A stretch of 64,000 nucleotides of DNA from JAWLHA01 sp041690535 (lineage in GTDB: Bacteria; Pseudomonadota; Gammaproteobacteria; Thiohalomonadales; Thiohalomonadaceae): NCBI GenBank assembly GCA_041690535.1, contig JAWLHA010000001.1:124001-188000 (forward strand). Direction: 5' to 3'. How positions within the stretch are numbered: position 1 is the first letter of the stretch; each line of letters opens with the position of its first letter. This document shows positions 24,448 to 31,479 of the stretch, piece by piece. The translations under genes were made by a program, and so were the position numbers. The notes under the pieces are model-generated. The model saw only the letters and a list, made by a program, of their open reading frames with translations, was not told the DNA's origin and searched no databases.

Positions 24448-25344
24448 GTGCCTGCATCGCCTAGTCGTAAGAAACGTCCTGCGGGCACTCGGCGGGCCGA
24501 GTCCGAGCCTACTCGCCCCTTTTTGAAATGGGCCGGAGGCAAGTTTGCCATCCGCGAGCGGGTGATCAAGAAACTCCCAAAAGGCCGGCGCCTCATTGAG
24601 CCCTTTGTGGGATCGGGGGCCGTGTTCCTGAACACGGACTACGATGAGTACCTTCTGGGCGATACCAACGCGGACCTGATTACACTCTTCACCCAACTCC
24701 AGCAGCATGGCGAGACATTCATCGAGGCGTGCCGCGAGCTGTTCATCCCGGAGAACAACGCCCAAGACCGGTACTACGACCTGCGAGATGAGTTCAACCA
24801 TTGCCACACCCCCGAGCGGCGGGCGGTCCTGTTCGTCTATCTGAACCGGCACGGCTACAACGGGCTTTGCCGATACAACCGCAGCGGCGGATTCAATGCG
24901 CCGTTCGGGCGATACGCCCGGCACCCGTACTTCCCCGAACGCGAAATGCACCGGTTTGCCGTGAAGGCGGCGCGTGCGAGGTTCGTCTGTGCCGATTTCC
25001 AGGAGACCCTGCGCCAGGCACGCCCTGGCGATGTGGTGTACGGCGACCCGCCGTACGTTCCGCTGAGTGCCTCGGCAAACTTCACCGCCTACAGCGCCGG
25101 GGGGTTCGGGAAAGACAAGCAGTTTGGCCTGGCCATCCGTGCCAGGGAGTTGGCGGAGCAGGGGGTGCCGGTTTTACTCTCGAACCATGACACCGAATTC
25201 ACTCGCGAGGTGTATGCCGGTGCCAAGATCCAGAAGTTCAAGGTCCGCCGGTCCATAAGCTGCAACGGGGCAAAGCGCGGGAAGGCCAATGAGCTGCTCG
25301 CCATTTTTGAGCAGACCGCCCATGTGGAAGTGGTATGCAGGTAG
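24448..25344 (+). CDS. DNA adenine methylase (D12 class, Dam-like)
   Basis: The 298-residue protein carries the Dam-family motifs: PFLKWAGGK (about 19-27), the SAM-binding FVGSGAVF (about 52-59), D-rich LGDTNADLI, RYNRSGGFNAPFG, and catalytic DPPY near residue 198. It methylates adenine N6, probably in GATC, though the target cannot be read from sequence. No ATG fits, so the GTG at 24448 is used; the ribosome binding site is poor. It follows a clear promoter and overlaps the next gene by 10 bp. Dam-like enzymes on ICEs are often restriction-protection or regulatory methylases. Confidence 0.88.
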   Translation: MPASPSRKKRPAGTRRAESEPTRPFLKWAGGKFAIRERVIKKLPKGRRLIEPFVGSGAVFLNTDYDEYLLGDTNADLITLFTQLQQHGETFIEACRELFIPENNAQDRYYDLRDEFNHCHTPERRAVLFVYLNRHGYNGLCRYNRSGGFNAPFGRYARHPYFPEREMHRFAVKAARARFVCADFQETLRQARPGDVVYGDPPYVPLSASANFTAYSAGGFGKDKQFGLAIRARELAEQGVPVLLSNHDTEFTREVYAGAKIQKFKVRRSISCNGAKRGKANELLAIFEQTAHVEVVCR

Positions 25345-25712
25345 ACAAACACAAACGGAGAGGAATCGTCGTTTATTCGGATCGTTGGACCACCCGACCG
25401 AAGGTCCCAGCCGAGGTCCATCCCGGCACGCTGGAGCCCCCGCCACTGTGTAGCGTCGATGCGTCTCTCCCCAAATGGCAGGAATTCGCCGCGACCATCC
25501 ACGACACCATGCAGCGGGAGAGTACTTCCAAGACGGCCTTCGACCTGGGGATAGAGCTAAGTCGGCGCGGATACACCCCACCGTCTATGGTCGCAGCCCT
25601 GACGGTCTTGCTCGGAACCGTCTTGTCCTCATGCCCGGTGGATGATGAGGAGCAACTACTGGAGCGGCTGTTCGAGTGGGTTCGGGAGTATCGGGAGAAC
25701 GAAAGGGTATAG
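25335..25712 (+). CDS. Unrecognised 125-residue protein
   Basis: The product overlaps the methylase end by 10 bp and is probably co-translated. It has a charged N-terminus (MQVDKHKRRGIVVYSDRW), a proline-rich stretch, and a C-terminal helical half (FDLGIELSRRGYTPPSMVAALTVLLG). No signal peptide or known motif is present. The reading frame ends just before a bidirectional hairpin. Confidence 0.6.
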   Translation: MQVDKHKRRGIVVYSDRWTTRPKVPAEVHPGTLEPPPLCSVDASLPKWQEFAATIHDTMQRESTSKTAFDLGIELSRRGYTPPSMVAALTVLLGTVLSSCPVDDEEQLLERLFEWVREYRENERV

Positions 25713-25715
25713 AAA

Positions 25716-25733
25716 GCCCCTCCGAAGAGGGGC
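25716..25733. terminator. GCCCCTC hairpin between convergent genes
   Basis: A GCCCCTC/GAGGGGC stem with a CGAA (UUCG on the other strand) loop lies between a plus-strand gene end (25712) and a minus-strand gene end (25739). It is one of the recurring UUCG hairpins. Confidence 0.75.
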
Positions 25734-25738
25734 GGCAA

Positions 25739-26110
25739 TCATGCGGCCAATTCCATCCATATCGCATGGGCGACCTGATCGGCGAGCTGGAACACCTTGT
25801 CCATAATGGCTCCAGAAGCCAGGTCGATTTCAGAGACATCGCGAAGGTAGGAGCGCGTGGTGTAGCTCCCCTTTGGCGATTGCCCCGCAACTTCCACCTC
25901 ATAGCCCGTGTCCTTCTTTCGCCAGCGCACGCGCATCGAGCACTCGCGATACTCAACGATGTCGCCGCTTTTGATGGACTCGACACGGAACCGAAGTTTC
26001 AGGCGGTCCTTGATCGAGGCGGCGTGAAGCGCTCGTTTTAGGGCGTTGAGCGGTGGACAGCCCAGTTCAATGAGCTGGGTGGCCTTATCTTCCACGTACG
26101 TCGTGGTCAT
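25739..26110 (-). CDS. Unrecognised 123-residue ICE protein
   Basis: The start at 26110 follows GAGGAGG; the leader reads in frame into the gene here, giving a longer frame that I reject because the other leaders do not. The product begins MTTTYVEDKATQLIELGCPP and contains charged strands (FRVESIKSGDIVEYRECSMRVRWRK) and a C-terminal helix. No signal peptide or membrane segment is present. It is part of the array of single-gene units with a shared leader and hairpin. Confidence 0.62.
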   Translation of the reverse strand: MTTTYVEDKATQLIELGCPPLNALKRALHAASIKDRLKLRFRVESIKSGDIVEYRECSMRVRWRKKDTGYEVEVAGQSPKGSYTTRSYLRDVSEIDLASGAIMDKVFQLADQVAHAIWMELAA

Positions 26111-26175
26111 GGTAGTCCTCCTCTGGTGCCGGCGAGATGCCGGGGTTCGAGGAGACATACCGGGGGCGGTGAAAT
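26111..26175 (-). promoter_or_regulatory. Shared leader element, full type
   Basis: The core reads TTCACCGCCCCCGGTATGT. Downstream, TCTCCTC can pair with the gene's GAGGAG, enclosing an inner stem CCGGC/GCCGG with an ATCTC loop. Confidence 0.7.
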
Positions 26176-26207
26176 GGCGGCGTGCGGACAGAGGCCGCTG
26201 GAAGTAG

Positions 26208-26225
26208 GCCCCTCCGAAGAGGGGC
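26208..26225 (-). terminator. GCCCCTC hairpin after the 101-residue gene
   Basis: A 7-bp GC stem with UUCG loop in gene sense. It lies 7 bp after the stop at 26233, and the next leader core begins about 30 bases later. Confidence 0.72.
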
Positions 26226-26232
26226 GCGGAAG

Positions 26233-26538
26233 TCAGTGGATGGCGAGAAGCTCGGGTTTGAGGACGCGGCAGATCGGTGCGGCCACATGCCCAGAGAGGA
26301 CAGCACGGCCAGTCGGCTCCACCAGGCCAGCGGCAACGAGGGTGTCGAGCATCCCTTCATTCTCGGCCCAGTCCTTGATCGCGACCTCGTTGGGGGCCAT
26401 CTTCATGTCCGGGAAGTTGACCGTGGCCCTTGCCACTGGCGCGCCGGTCATCGCATCCAGAAGCTGGATGGCAGGTCGGCCGTTCTGGTATTGGCTGACC
26501 CAAACCTCGCACGTCCACTGCTTGAAAATGATTTGCAT
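26233..26538 (-). CDS. Unrecognised 101-residue ICE protein
   Basis: The product (MQIIFKQWTCEVWVSQYQNG...) starts at 26538 after GGGAGA. A beta-rich first half and a helix DWAENEGMLDTLVAAGLVE are suggested by eye. No known motif. The short upstream frame that opens in the leader core (beginning MSPRTP) ends in TAA that overlaps this ATG as TAATG, so coupling is possible in this copy. Confidence 0.6.
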   Translation of the reverse strand: MQIIFKQWTCEVWVSQYQNGRPAIQLLDAMTGAPVARATVNFPDMKMAPNEVAIKDWAENEGMLDTLVAAGLVEPTGRAVLSGHVAAPICRVLKPELLAIH

Positions 26539-26599
26539 TACGACTCTCCCTTGGCCCGGCGTTCCGGGGTTCGAGGGGACATACCGCAAAGGGTGAAAA
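26539..26599 (-). promoter_or_regulatory. Shared leader element, full type with divergent core spacer
   Basis: The core reads TTCACCCTTTGCGGTATGT. The inner stem is CCCGG/CCGGG with an AACG loop. The outer pairing between TCCCCT and the GGGAGA ribosome binding site is weaker (about 4 bp). Confidence 0.65.
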
Positions 26600-26621
26600 G
26601 TGAGGGGGGGCACAAATGAAA

Positions 26622-26641
26622 AGCCCCTCCGAAGAGGGGCT
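26622..26641 (-). terminator. AGCCCCTC hairpin after the YqaJ-like gene
   Basis: An 8-bp stem with UUCG loop followed by TTTTC in gene sense. The core of the next leader begins 17 bases after this T tract. Confidence 0.78.
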
Positions 26642-26653
26642 CTGAATCGCGGA

Positions 26654-27694
26654 CTAGGCTGCGACGGCAGCTTCATCCTTCGTGGTACGTGAACGACCCT
26701 TGCCTTTCCCTTTGCTCTCGCCCTCCGCCTTAGGCACGGTGACCGTGATTTGGTTGGAGGACTTACGACGGTGCCGCTCGATGACCTCCTCGGGCGTATT
26801 GGGCGCAACCTCGTTGAGCACCTTGGCGTAGTCAACAGCGCCCCGTTTGGTAAAGCGGGTGATGTTGATTTCGTCCTGGGCCTTGAGGAAGTCGCCCATG
26901 AGAACCACCAGAGCGTTGCGCAACTTCTCCTGCTCCGCCTTGATGTCCTCCACCTCCTTCGCCTTGGCAAGCCGCTTGGACTCCTCGGCGAGCCAGTTGG
27001 CTTGGAGTTCCTGCCACTGCACCAGTTGCTCCGGCGTCAACCGGTCGGCCGGCCGGAAGATATCCCGCTTATTGTCAAGCGGCGGCTCCTTGCCGGTCCG
27101 AACCCACTGCCAGAATTCGATCTCCTTCTTCAGAAGCTCGATCTGGTAGTCGTCGTTGGCCGGGATGAGCAGCGGATAGCCTGCGTCCGTTTCTGCGTTA
27201 TAAAGGAACAACGTGGACTGCCGTACCCCTGCCACCAACATCTGGTGCTGCGTCTGCCCGTAATACACGCCAAGTCCGATCTCCTTGAGCACCTGAGGAC
27301 CGTCGAGACGTTTCACCATCTCGGGGAGGTCTGCCCACCACGCATGCGCGGGGTAAGGACACTTGATCTCCGTGGTCTTGGTGGGTGCCCACCCGTCGAA
27401 CGATGCGCGCACGAACGGGAAGTCCTGGTGCTCACCGCAGGTCGGGATGGCGATCTCGCCCGTCATCTCCTCGAAGCAGGCCAGGGCCGCATCCTCGAAC
27501 CCCACCCCACGCCGGACGTTGGGATTTCCGGAGAGGTCTGGCGGTTCGATGAGACCGGACTTGACCCCCCAGAGGTTATGGGGCGTCTGGTACGGGCTTT
27601 CGCCCATGATCACCGGGGCCTCCGAAGCGCCGATGCCCTGAGCGCGCCAGGCAAGCCATTCCGGGGTCCGTTGCTCAATATCAACCAATCGCAT
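26654..27694 (-). CDS. YqaJ-like phage-type exonuclease
   Basis: The 346-residue protein starts at 27694. Its N-terminal 220 residues fit the YqaJ/lambda-exonuclease-like recombinase nuclease family: RTPEWLAWRAQGIGASEAPVIMG near the start, LACFEE, then the metal-binding TEIKCP (E-X-K) near residue 113 and YYGQTQHQM near 148. Such nucleases resect DNA ends for annealing-type recombination, usually with a Bet/RecT partner that I do not see here. The C-terminal part is a coiled coil (WLAEESKRLAKAKEVEDIKAE) with a basic tail, longer than usual. It carries its own leader and terminator. Confidence 0.82.
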   Translation of the reverse strand: MRLVDIEQRTPEWLAWRAQGIGASEAPVIMGESPYQTPHNLWGVKSGLIEPPDLSGNPNVRRGVGFEDAALACFEEMTGEIAIPTCGEHQDFPFVRASFDGWAPTKTTEIKCPYPAHAWWADLPEMVKRLDGPQVLKEIGLGVYYGQTQHQMLVAGVRQSTLFLYNAETDAGYPLLIPANDDYQIELLKKEIEFWQWVRTGKEPPLDNKRDIFRPADRLTPEQLVQWQELQANWLAEESKRLAKAKEVEDIKAEQEKLRNALVVLMGDFLKAQDEINITRFTKRGAVDYAKVLNEVAPNTPEEVIERHRRKSSNQITVTVPKAEGESKGKGKGRSRTTKDEAAVAA

Positions 27695-27764
27695 AGTCGT
27701 GTTCTCCACTGGTAAACCGGCGAGGTGCCGGGGTTCAGGGGAGACATACCGGGGGGAGTGAAAG
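27695..27764 (-). promoter_or_regulatory. Shared leader element, full type
   Basis: The core reads TTCACTCCCCCCGGTATGT. TCTCC pairs with GGAGA at the ribosome binding site and is extended by CTG/CAG. The inner stem is CCGGC/GCCGG with an ACCTC loop. AGAACACGACT separates the site from the ATG. Confidence 0.7.
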
Positions 27765-27789
27765 CCCTGTGTAGGGAGCAAAAAGAAAA

Positions 27790-27807
27790 GCCCCTCGAAG
27801 GAGGGGC
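27790..27807 (-). terminator. GCCCCTC hairpin with T tract
   Basis: A GCCCCTC/GAGGGGC stem followed in gene sense by TTTTCTTTTT. It is the best rho-independent terminator of the set. The next core begins 25 bases further on. Confidence 0.8.
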
Positions 27808-27815
27808 AGGTGGAA

Positions 27816-28106
27816 TCAAGCGGGCGACCGGGGAAGGTCGTCGATATTCATCATCGAGCCTTCGATCACATCGAACCGGTCGGCAGCCAAGAAGACGAGC
27901 CAGTCACCAGGCCCCCCACATTTGGGTGCCTCGTTACGAGAACACGCCGAAAAAGGGGTGTTCATCTGGCGAAGCACCGTCCGGCCGTGTTCGCCGATGG
28001 CGATGATGTCCCCTGGACGGGCGGCAACCTGGACCTCTTCGATGAGTTCCTTGGTGACGACACGACGCAACGATTTGGCGCCCAGCTTTTTGATAGCGGC
28101 AAGCAT
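27816..28106 (-). CDS. Unrecognised 96-residue ICE protein
   Basis: The product (MLAAIKKLGAKSLRRVVTKELIEEVQVAARPGDIIAIG in part) starts at 28106 after GAGGAGAG. The segment RPGDIIAIGEHGR is reminiscent of small beta-barrel proteins, and two Cys occur in the middle (SACSRNEAPKCGG). No signal peptide. Family unknown. It is a single-gene unit with leader and terminator. Confidence 0.6.
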   Translation of the reverse strand: MLAAIKKLGAKSLRRVVTKELIEEVQVAARPGDIIAIGEHGRTVLRQMNTPFSACSRNEAPKCGGPGDWLVFLAADRFDVIEGSMMNIDDLPRSPA

Positions 28107-28172
28107 CGGTTCTCTCCTCAAATGCCGGTGCGATCACCGGGGTTCGAGGGGACATACCGGGGGGAGTGAAGG
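28107..28172 (-). promoter_or_regulatory. Shared leader element, full type
   Basis: The core reads TTCACTCCCCCCGGTATGT. The inner stem CCGGTG/CACCGG (6 bp, ATCG loop) differs in sequence from other copies but keeps pairing. The outer pairing is CCTC with GAGG. Confidence 0.7.
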
Positions 28173-28188
28173 GGAGGGGGAAAGAACC

Positions 28189-28206
28189 GCCCCTCCGAAG
28201 AGGGGC
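28189..28206 (-). terminator. GCCCCTC hairpin after the 67-residue gene
   Basis: A 7-bp stem with UUCG loop. The T tract is interrupted (GGTTCTTTCC). The next core begins 16 bases later, leaving no room for a standard -35/-10 promoter between them. Confidence 0.7.
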
Positions 28207-28216
28207 TGAATTGGGA

Positions 28217-28420
28217 TTAGTCGAACAACTCCTCAAACTTCTCGGCGATATCAGGCTGCTCCAAGATGCGTTTGACGGTCTGGTAGATCCCGGTCGGCGT
28301 CTTGTCGCCAATTGGGGTATCGACCCGGCCGTTTGCTTTGAGGCGCACCCCAAGCAGCCGAAGGATCGCCCGACCGCGTGCGTCCTGCTCCTCGGGGGAA
28401 TGTTCGATTTGCTCGCTCAT
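28217..28420 (-). CDS. Unrecognised 67-residue ICE protein
   Basis: The product begins MSEQIEHSPEEQDARGRAIL and ends KFEELFD. It is acidic and mostly helical; the central VDTPIGDKTPTGIYQTVKRI could be a small DNA-mimic or adaptor, but no family is recognised. The start at 28420 follows GAGGAGA. Upstream, the leader frame is in phase with the gene in this copy. Confidence 0.6.
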   Translation of the reverse strand: MSEQIEHSPEEQDARGRAILRLLGVRLKANGRVDTPIGDKTPTGIYQTVKRILEQPDIAEKFEELFD

Positions 28421-28485
28421 CTGTTTTCTCCTCGCTATACCGACCAATGCCGGGGTTCGAGGGAACATATCGAGGGGAGTGCAAC
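28421..28485 (-). promoter_or_regulatory. Shared leader element, full type
   Basis: The core is slightly divergent: TGCACTCCCCTCGATATGT. The inner stem is CCGGC/GTCGG with one G-U pair and an ATTG loop. The outer pairing is CCTCG with CGAGG. This copy is the last before a divergent promoter. Confidence 0.65.
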
Positions 28486-28494
28486 TGCAAGTCG

Positions 28495-28534
28495 TTATGG
28501 TCTGATTGACATAAAAGGTGTTTGTTGGTATAGT
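28495..28534 (+). promoter_or_regulatory. Near-consensus sigma-70-type promoter with palindromic operator
   Basis: TTGACA (28506-28511) and TATAGT (28529-28534) are 17 bp apart. The palindrome TTATGGTCTGATTGACATAA (28495-28514) overlaps the -35 box. It drives the lipoprotein operon starting at 28581. Confidence 0.75.
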
Positions 28535-28580
28535 TTTACCTGAAAGCCGATGTGGCCGGATACGTCAAAGGAACAGAATA

Positions 28581-29399
28581 ATGAAAAGAATGCTTGCAGG
28601 ACTGTTGGTGCTCGCCGGGGCGTTTGCGATGACTGGCTGCGCCTCCTCGCCGACGGTGAAGGATTTGGCCAAAGAGCAGGCCGACGCCTCGGCGATCCGC
28701 GCCAAGGCCGCCGAAGATCATAGACAACGGGAACAGGAGCGCATGGAAGCGAACCTCAGCCAAGTCCCAGAGTGGGCCTTGGAGTCACCGAAACCGGATG
28801 GAACCGGCGTCTATGCCGTTGGCATGGGGGAGGGCTCGAAGTTGCGCCTGGCCCTGCGGAAGGCGACGCTGGAAGCGGAGTTCGGCCTGGCCAAGCTCTA
28901 CAACCAGGAACTCTCCGGTTCGGAGCGGGCCTACGCTCAGGACAACGGGGATGACGCCCTGACCGAGCAGTACACGGCATTGGTCGACAAACTGGTCAGT
29001 CAGGTACCCGTGGTCGGGTTCGAGGTGATCCACCAGGAAGTGAAACCGATTGATGGGCAGTATCACGCCTACGTGCTGCTCAAGCTCCCGTACGACCAAT
29101 TCAACCGCGTCTTGCAGAGTCAGCGGGCCAAGGCGCGGGATGAGTCCATCACGACCGCGTTTGACGATCTGGAGCGCCGCCTGGAGCGTCGCCGCCAGCA
29201 ACGCCTCGAAGAGCAGGCGATCACCCACCAGCAACAGACGGAGGATATGAAGCTGCGCCACGAGATCCTCAACGGCGCCAAGTCGCCGCAGGACCCCAAA
29301 CGCCCGGCTGATGAGGCGCAGGCGAAGGACCAGACCAGCGAAGCGGCGCTCACCCCCGGCGCCGTGGCGCAGGCCCAGTCCATTGTTACCGGGCACTGA
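28581..29399 (+). CDS. LPP20-like lipoprotein
   Basis: The 272-residue product has a lipoprotein signal (MKRMLAGLLVLAGAFAMTGCASS, lipobox TGC at Cys20). The middle fits LPP20/Lpp20-like domains: VPEWALESPKPDGTGVYAVGMGEG, then repeated Ala-rich helices and YHAYVLLKLPYDQFN. The C-terminus is a charged coiled coil (LERRLERRRQQRLEEQA). It would be an outer-membrane or inner-membrane-anchored periplasmic protein. It is the first of a three-gene operon behind an operator-controlled promoter. In this fold family roles include surface adhesins and flagellar or pilus accessory proteins; the role here is unknown. Confidence 0.72.
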   Translation: MKRMLAGLLVLAGAFAMTGCASSPTVKDLAKEQADASAIRAKAAEDHRQREQERMEANLSQVPEWALESPKPDGTGVYAVGMGEGSKLRLALRKATLEAEFGLAKLYNQELSGSERAYAQDNGDDALTEQYTALVDKLVSQVPVVGFEVIHQEVKPIDGQYHAYVLLKLPYDQFNRVLQSQRAKARDESITTAFDDLERRLERRRQQRLEEQAITHQQQTEDMKLRHEILNGAKSPQDPKRPADEAQAKDQTSEAALTPGAVAQAQSIVTGH

Positions 29400-29413
29400 G
29401 GGGAAGAGGGCCG

Positions 29414-29797
29414 ATGAAGTGGCTGCCCGTGGTGCTTGCAGGAGGCGCGATGGTGGCCATTGCCAACGAGCCGCCTGACTGGGTGTTCGCCACCAGCGGC
29501 ACCCGGTTCGGGCCAGTGCTCGCCTTTCCCGGTTGCGCTCCAACGGAGACAGGGCCGACTCAGCAGGTCCGCAAGGTCGCATTGATGCAAGCACTGGCGA
29601 ATATCGCCAAGGCCAGACAGGTGAAGATTTCGGGGACAGAACGTCTCGAAATAGAGGGCGAAGGGGCTCGCTACTTCAACACCATCACCGAAGAGGTGGA
29701 AGGGCGTCTGCGGCCCGTAACAGTTATCGAGGAGAAGGTAGTGGTGATCGACGATTTGACCCATTTGTGCGTGCTGGCGGGGGAGGAAGAGAGATGA
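29414..29797 (+). CDS. Secreted LPP20-type small protein
   Basis: The 127-residue product has a short signal peptide (MKWLPVVLAGGAMVAIA). EPPDWVFATSGTRFGP and VRKVALMQALANIAKA echo the PxW...Ala-rich-helix arrangement of the preceding lipoprotein, so it is a likely divergent relative. Two Cys (residues 41 and 119) could form a disulfide. Its stop overlaps the next start as ATGA. Confidence 0.65.
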   Translation: MKWLPVVLAGGAMVAIANEPPDWVFATSGTRFGPVLAFPGCAPTETGPTQQVRKVALMQALANIAKARQVKISGTERLEIEGEGARYFNTITEEVEGRLRPVTVIEEKVVVIDDLTHLCVLAGEEER

Positions 29798-31002
29798 GAG
29801 AGGCTGTAAGGCGATTCGCGCTGCTGCTGGCGCCCGTTCTGTTCGTCGCCTCCGCCCAGGCTGAGTGGAGCAAAACCCTTTCGGTGGACTACCTGATGGG
29901 GGACGGCGACAGCCGCGTCACGGCCCGGCAGGTCGCCCTTGAACAGATCAAGCGCAAAGCCAGTGATGAGGCCGGCACCTATATCCAAAGCACCTCGACC
30001 CTGACCGAAGGCGGGGAGCTGTCCGAGACCATCCAGATGATCGGGGCTTCGATGGTGAAGCTCGGCGAGGTTCAGGAATCCCTGACCGTCAACAAAACCG
30101 GGCAGGTGGTGCTTCGGGTGGAGGCCCACGTCGCGATTGACGATGCTGAGCTGAGCCGACGGATCAAAGCGCTCCAGCAGGACAAGGAGAAGGCTCGCCA
30201 GATCGCCGCCCTCCAGGAAGAGAACGAGGCCCTGCGCCGTGATGTGGCCGAAATACGCACCGCCTTGACCAAGAAGGCGGACCCCGAGCAGGTCGCCGCA
30301 CTGCTGACGCGCCAAAGCGCCACCATGAAGCGCCTGTCCAACAACGAAAAGACCGTTGCCCTGGTCTTCGAGCGCGGGACACTGCTCCAAATGGCAGTCA
30401 GGACGGCCGATGAGTTTACCCAAGCCAAGGAGCGCCTTGAGAAAGAATTCTTCAAGCCCCTGATGGAGTCGCCTGTTACGGCCAAAATCGAGGCCGTCGA
30501 AAGGGATAAGGACGGGTATGTGGCTCTCGTTCGGGTGGGGTGGGACGTAGACCTCGACCGGGGAAAGCGCGAATTAGCTCAATATTTGGAGGTAAGCGAC
30601 CTGCGAAAGGGGCTTTTTGACGACTTTCCTGTAATCAAGGCGAGCTATTTGCCGAATACCTCTGGGCGCGGCCCTTCGCCACTGAGCGATAAGATGTATC
30701 GCTATCTCGTCACCCAAGGGGTGGATCTGGAGGTTACGCTGGTTGGCCATCAGGTCCGTCTCCCGGTGTTCTACTCCGAATACGGCCACGACCAATGCAG
30801 CACCTCCCCTAAGTTCGTCCGGGGGGATGCAATCCATGTCCTTTGTCTGGTCGCTCATCGGGCCGAGGATGCCGACCTCCGTGGGATTTCCTATTATTCG
30901 AAGGCTCCGAGCAGCAACCCTATCCGTATCCGTTTAACCCAAGAAGAGGCGGAGCGGGCGACGCGGGTGGAGGCGGCATTTATCCGGGTGAGGGGGGAGT
31001 GA
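29794..31002 (+). CDS. Secreted protein with coiled coil, third gene of the LPP20-type operon
   Basis: The 402-residue product starts at 29794 (ATGA overlap) with a signal peptide (to AQA, about residue 23). The first 100 mature residues (SVDYLMGDGDSRVTARQVAL, then IKRKASDEAGTYIQS) resemble N-terminal domains of FlgT/LPP20-type periplasmic proteins. A coiled coil follows at about 125-155 (KALQQDKEKARQIAALQEEN). The C-terminal half contains two Cys and is not recognised. Together the three genes probably encode an envelope complex, inferred from tight coupling. Confidence 0.65.
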   Translation: MREAVRRFALLLAPVLFVASAQAEWSKTLSVDYLMGDGDSRVTARQVALEQIKRKASDEAGTYIQSTSTLTEGGELSETIQMIGASMVKLGEVQESLTVNKTGQVVLRVEAHVAIDDAELSRRIKALQQDKEKARQIAALQEENEALRRDVAEIRTALTKKADPEQVAALLTRQSATMKRLSNNEKTVALVFERGTLLQMAVRTADEFTQAKERLEKEFFKPLMESPVTAKIEAVERDKDGYVALVRVGWDVDLDRGKRELAQYLEVSDLRKGLFDDFPVIKASYLPNTSGRGPSPLSDKMYRYLVTQGVDLEVTLVGHQVRLPVFYSEYGHDQCSTSPKFVRGDAIHVLCLVAHRAEDADLRGISYYSKAPSSNPIRIRLTQEEAERATRVEAAFIRVRGE

Positions 31003-31121
31003 ACCCATCAATCATGTCCCGACCGGCGTGCTCTCTGCCCTGCATGGGCTGATCGGGTCGGCCGGACCAGAACCCGGCCTTTTGTAACATCCGCCTGCCC
31101 GCCAAAGGCGACCGGGAACCG

Positions 31122-31365
31122 GGAAACACTGGAACCGGGGCTTCGGAAACGGGGGCTGTGGGCGGAAATGCCGAGGGAAAGGGCACGGTATCGGCCAGCC
31201 GCAACGGAGGTTTTGGCCAACACGCCTTCCAACGAGGAAAATTGACTGGAGACGCTGAAAACGCCTTGTGTCTCAATGGCTTAACCTGCATGGAAACGGA
31301 TTCGTTTCCCGGCTTTCCATTGTTTCCGTTGCCAATCCACTCCGTTTACCAGAGCACTTGGAAAC
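31122..31365. repeat. Cluster of GGAAAC repeats in a 480-bp non-coding stretch
   Basis: Between 31,003 and 31,479 no gene is seen. GGAAAC occurs at 31122, 31145, 31292 and 31360, and its complement GTTTCC at 31304 and 31322. The pair at 31292-31309 forms a 7-bp palindrome GGAAACG-GATT-CGTTTCC. Iterated short motifs with an internal palindrome in an ICE may mark a regulator, replication or transfer-origin site; no nick-site consensus is recognised. Confidence 0.4.
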
Positions 31366-31479
31366 ACGACCTCCATATATAAGGAAGAACGACGAAGCAG
31401 GGCTTTGCAGTAAAACACGTTGGTTGGTCTAATTACATTTCCGCCGTAGAGCGGTTTACGTTCAGGAGAAAGAAAACAA

